Position numbers and translations under genes: made by a program. A model generated the notes under the pieces. That model ran no database searches and was not told the DNA's origin. It was given only the letters and a program-made list of their open reading frames with translations. From Nitrososphaerota archaeon (GTDB lineage Archaea > Thermoproteota > Nitrososphaeria > Nitrososphaerales > Nitrosopumilaceae), in NCBI GenBank assembly GCA_022564385.1, contig JADFLN010000008.1:16600-22820 (forward strand): a stretch of DNA of 6,221 nucleotides, given 5' to 3'. Shown here one piece after another: positions 4,889 to 6,221 of the stretch (position 1 is its first letter; each line of letters starts with the position of its first letter).

Positions 4889-5794
4889 ATGTATTATGAT
4901 AAAATCCTACAAAAAATTAGTTTGGATCTAGATTCCATCAAGAATCATCTAAAGATAGTTCCTGACAAGTTTATCACTATTACAGACATTAAAGAAAGCA
5001 TTCTCAATTATCAAGAATTTGCAATAAATGAACTGAATCTAAGTACAGCAACAATAAAGAATCAAAAATCAGCTATACATAGATTCCTGAATCATTCTCT
5101 AGGAATTATCAACAAAGATACTGTCAATGGATATTTTCCATTAAATGAATCTACATCATGGAAATCAAACCAACTCAAGGCATTAAGAAAATTCATTTGA
5201 GATTATTTGTATTTGGGAAACTGGATTATTGAGTTTAAATTTTCTAAAGAAAAAGCCAAGATCAAAAATGTAATTCCAAATAACAATCAACTAGTTTTGT
5301 TTTACAGTAAATTAGACTATCAAACACAAATGGTATTTCTAATACTAGTTACTTCTGGACTTCGAATAGGTGAAGTATTATCATTAAAAATAGATGACAT
5401 TAATTTTAAGACAAATATGATTGATGCATCAAACATACACAAATCAGATACAAAATCTTCTTGGATTAGTTTCATGACTCATCAAGTATCTGATTTAATT
5501 CAAATCTACTCAAAAGCATTACATGGTAACAATCTATTTCAAGCATCATACAAGACTGTTCAAAATAACTTTCATAAAGTATCCAAAGAAACTGGAATCA
5601 AGATAAAACCAATCTGCTAAGGACAATATTTACTGGGAGCTGTACACAGGCAGGAATTCTAGAAAAATACATTGATGCTTTTTGTGGAAGAATATCTCAA
5701 AATATTCTGACTACAATATACTGATTATTCACCTGAGGCTATGAGGATTCAATATGACAAAGTAGAATCATTTTTGAGACTATCTTTAGAATGA
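4889..5794 (+). pseudogene. Decayed second tyrosine recombinase
   Basis: This is a compact XerD-like integrase of about 300 residues, of a type common in Nitrosopumilus-like archaea, now broken in three places. The N-terminal SAM-like domain reads from ATG 4889 to KALRKFI. An in-frame TGA at 5198-5200 then interrupts it, and the same frame resumes DYLYLGNWI. The catalytic domain shows SGLRIGE (first Arg at 5363-5365) and the HKSDTKSSW hairpin. At about 5611-5613 one base is missing; the next frame restores LLRTIFTGSC (second Arg at 5620-5622, the expected preceding His lost), then YIDAFCGRISQN. Near 5714-5717 the frame returns to the original, giving YTDYSPEAMRIQYDKVESFL with the candidate nucleophile at 5717-5719, and ends at TGA 5792-5794. 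Three lesions make a sequencing error unlikely. It differs clearly from the intact integrase at 2586. Confidence 0.9.
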
Positions 5795-5898
5795 GGAATT
5801 TTTCAGATACCTACTAGAATCATAATCCTTAGGTAGATTACGTAAATTTTGTGACTAGTGTAATATTTTGTATTCGTAAAATTTTGACGAGCTTTTTC

Positions 5899-5910
5899 TA
5901 TATTTTATAT
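5899..5910 (+). promoter_or_regulatory. TATA-like box upstream of the terminal open frame
   Basis: TATATTTTATAT lies 23-34 bases before position 5933. Transcription would begin near 5930-5935, just where the last open frame becomes protein-like but shows ATT in place of an ordinary start codon. Confidence 0.4.
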
Positions 5911-5932
5911 TCATATTCTAAAAACTGAAGTA

Positions 5933-6221
5933 ATTGAATATTCATTTTTAGAACAATTTAAGACTCTTCTAAAAGAATTCAATCTAACTCAAAAATATGA
6001 TGCTGAAGATATTTTTTCTGCAACTAATAAAGTACTCAAAGGTAATGAATGGAAAACAGAAGCTCGAGCTATCAGAGATGCTCTAAGTCACAACAAATAC
6101 ACACTTGAAGTCAAGGATTCTTCTTGGAAAATCATATTTGATAATACTGGAAGTGGTTATGATTTTAAGAAAACTTTTACAAATTTAGAATTTTATAAGT
6201 ACATGAATGATACGGATATCA
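5933..6221 (+). CDS. HEPN-like protein, partial, start codon unclear
   Basis: This open frame runs off the window end. It stays open from 5888 but has no ATG, GTG or TTG before its far end. ATT 5933 is a provisional start because a TATA-like box sits about 26 bases upstream. The product reads as a helical protein (EYSFLEQFKTLLKEFN, then FSATNKVLKG) followed by TEARAIRDALSHNKYTLEV. The segment RDALSH (Arg at 6074-6076, His at 6089-6091) is an R-x4-H motif like the catalytic one of HEPN RNases, found in many toxin-antitoxin and abortive-infection proteins. A beta segment (SWKIIFDNTGSGYDF) and another helix (NLEFYKYM) follow. The missing start may mean a lost N-terminus, a mutated ATG or a rare AUU start. 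The HEPN assignment rests mainly on one short motif. Confidence 0.5.
   Translation, partial: MEYSFLEQFKTLLKEFNLTQKYDAEDIFSATNKVLKGNEWKTEARAIRDALSHNKYTLEVKDSSWKIIFDNTGSGYDFKKTFTNLEFYKYMNDTDI

Noticed and set aside
5198..5200. TGA in the second integrase as recoding (selenocysteine or pyrrolysine-like readthrough)
   Set aside because: Two further frameshifts downstream show that the gene is simply decayed; TGA readthrough would not rescue it.
5814..5835. Short inverted repeat TACCT...AGGTA after the integrase pseudogene
   Set aside because: Five-base arms with a 12-base loop and no T-run are too weak to call a terminator.
5841..5888. Imperfect direct repeat CGTAAATTTTGTGAC / CGTAAAATTTTGAC
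   Set aside because: The copies differ by insertions and the sequence is mostly A and T. Nothing links it to an att site or to the tRNA.

Overview
The window looks like archaeal chromosome from the Nitrososphaerota (Thaumarchaeota), most likely a Nitrosopumilus- or Nitrosarchaeum-like ammonia oxidiser. The evidence is AT-rich DNA, a tRNA gene without an encoded CCA end, TATA-like boxes about 25-30 bases upstream of several start codons (leaderless transcription), and protein types I recognise from that group: a DUF6659-like protein, a ribbon-helix-helix protein with a long C-terminal domain, and two kinds of tyrosine recombinase. The assignment rests on recognition, not on a search. No core metabolic gene is present, and the content reads as an accessory region around an integration hotspot.

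Left part (1-2213). A winged-helix regulator gene (126-399) is split by a single-base frameshift in a run of four A. Facing it on the minus strand is a two-gene unit: a DUF6659-like protein (609-1013) followed by a small five-cysteine zinc-ribbon protein (416-607). The ribosome binding site of the second gene lies inside the last codons of the first. A divergent intergenic region with a TATA-like box for each direction separates this unit from a 158-residue unknown helical protein (1119-1595) that has a 36-bp tandem repeat near its N-terminus. A ribbon-helix-helix protein (1650-2213, minus strand) follows.

Centre (2214-2585). This holds an intact tRNA-Phe(GAA) gene on the minus strand, a 14-bp GC-rich imperfect palindrome beyond its 3' end, and promoter-like boxes for the tRNA and for the integrase.

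Right part (2586-6221). An intact 523-residue tyrosine recombinase begins 96 bp from the 5' end of the tRNA and points away from it. Three small tightly packed genes follow: a basic protein, a single-pass membrane protein and a CxxC/CxxC zinc-ribbon protein. Next is a second, unrelated-looking tyrosine recombinase that is a clear pseudogene with one nonsense codon and two frameshifts. Last is an open frame that runs off the window, carries an R-x4-H motif as in HEPN RNases, and has no ordinary start codon.

The likeliest reading is a tRNA-Phe locus used repeatedly by integrating elements: one integrase is intact, another is decaying, and small cargo genes of unknown function lie between and around them. 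The placement of the intact integrase on the 5' side of the tRNA is unusual and is the main structural puzzle. No second att copy is visible, so the element borders lie outside the window or have been lost.
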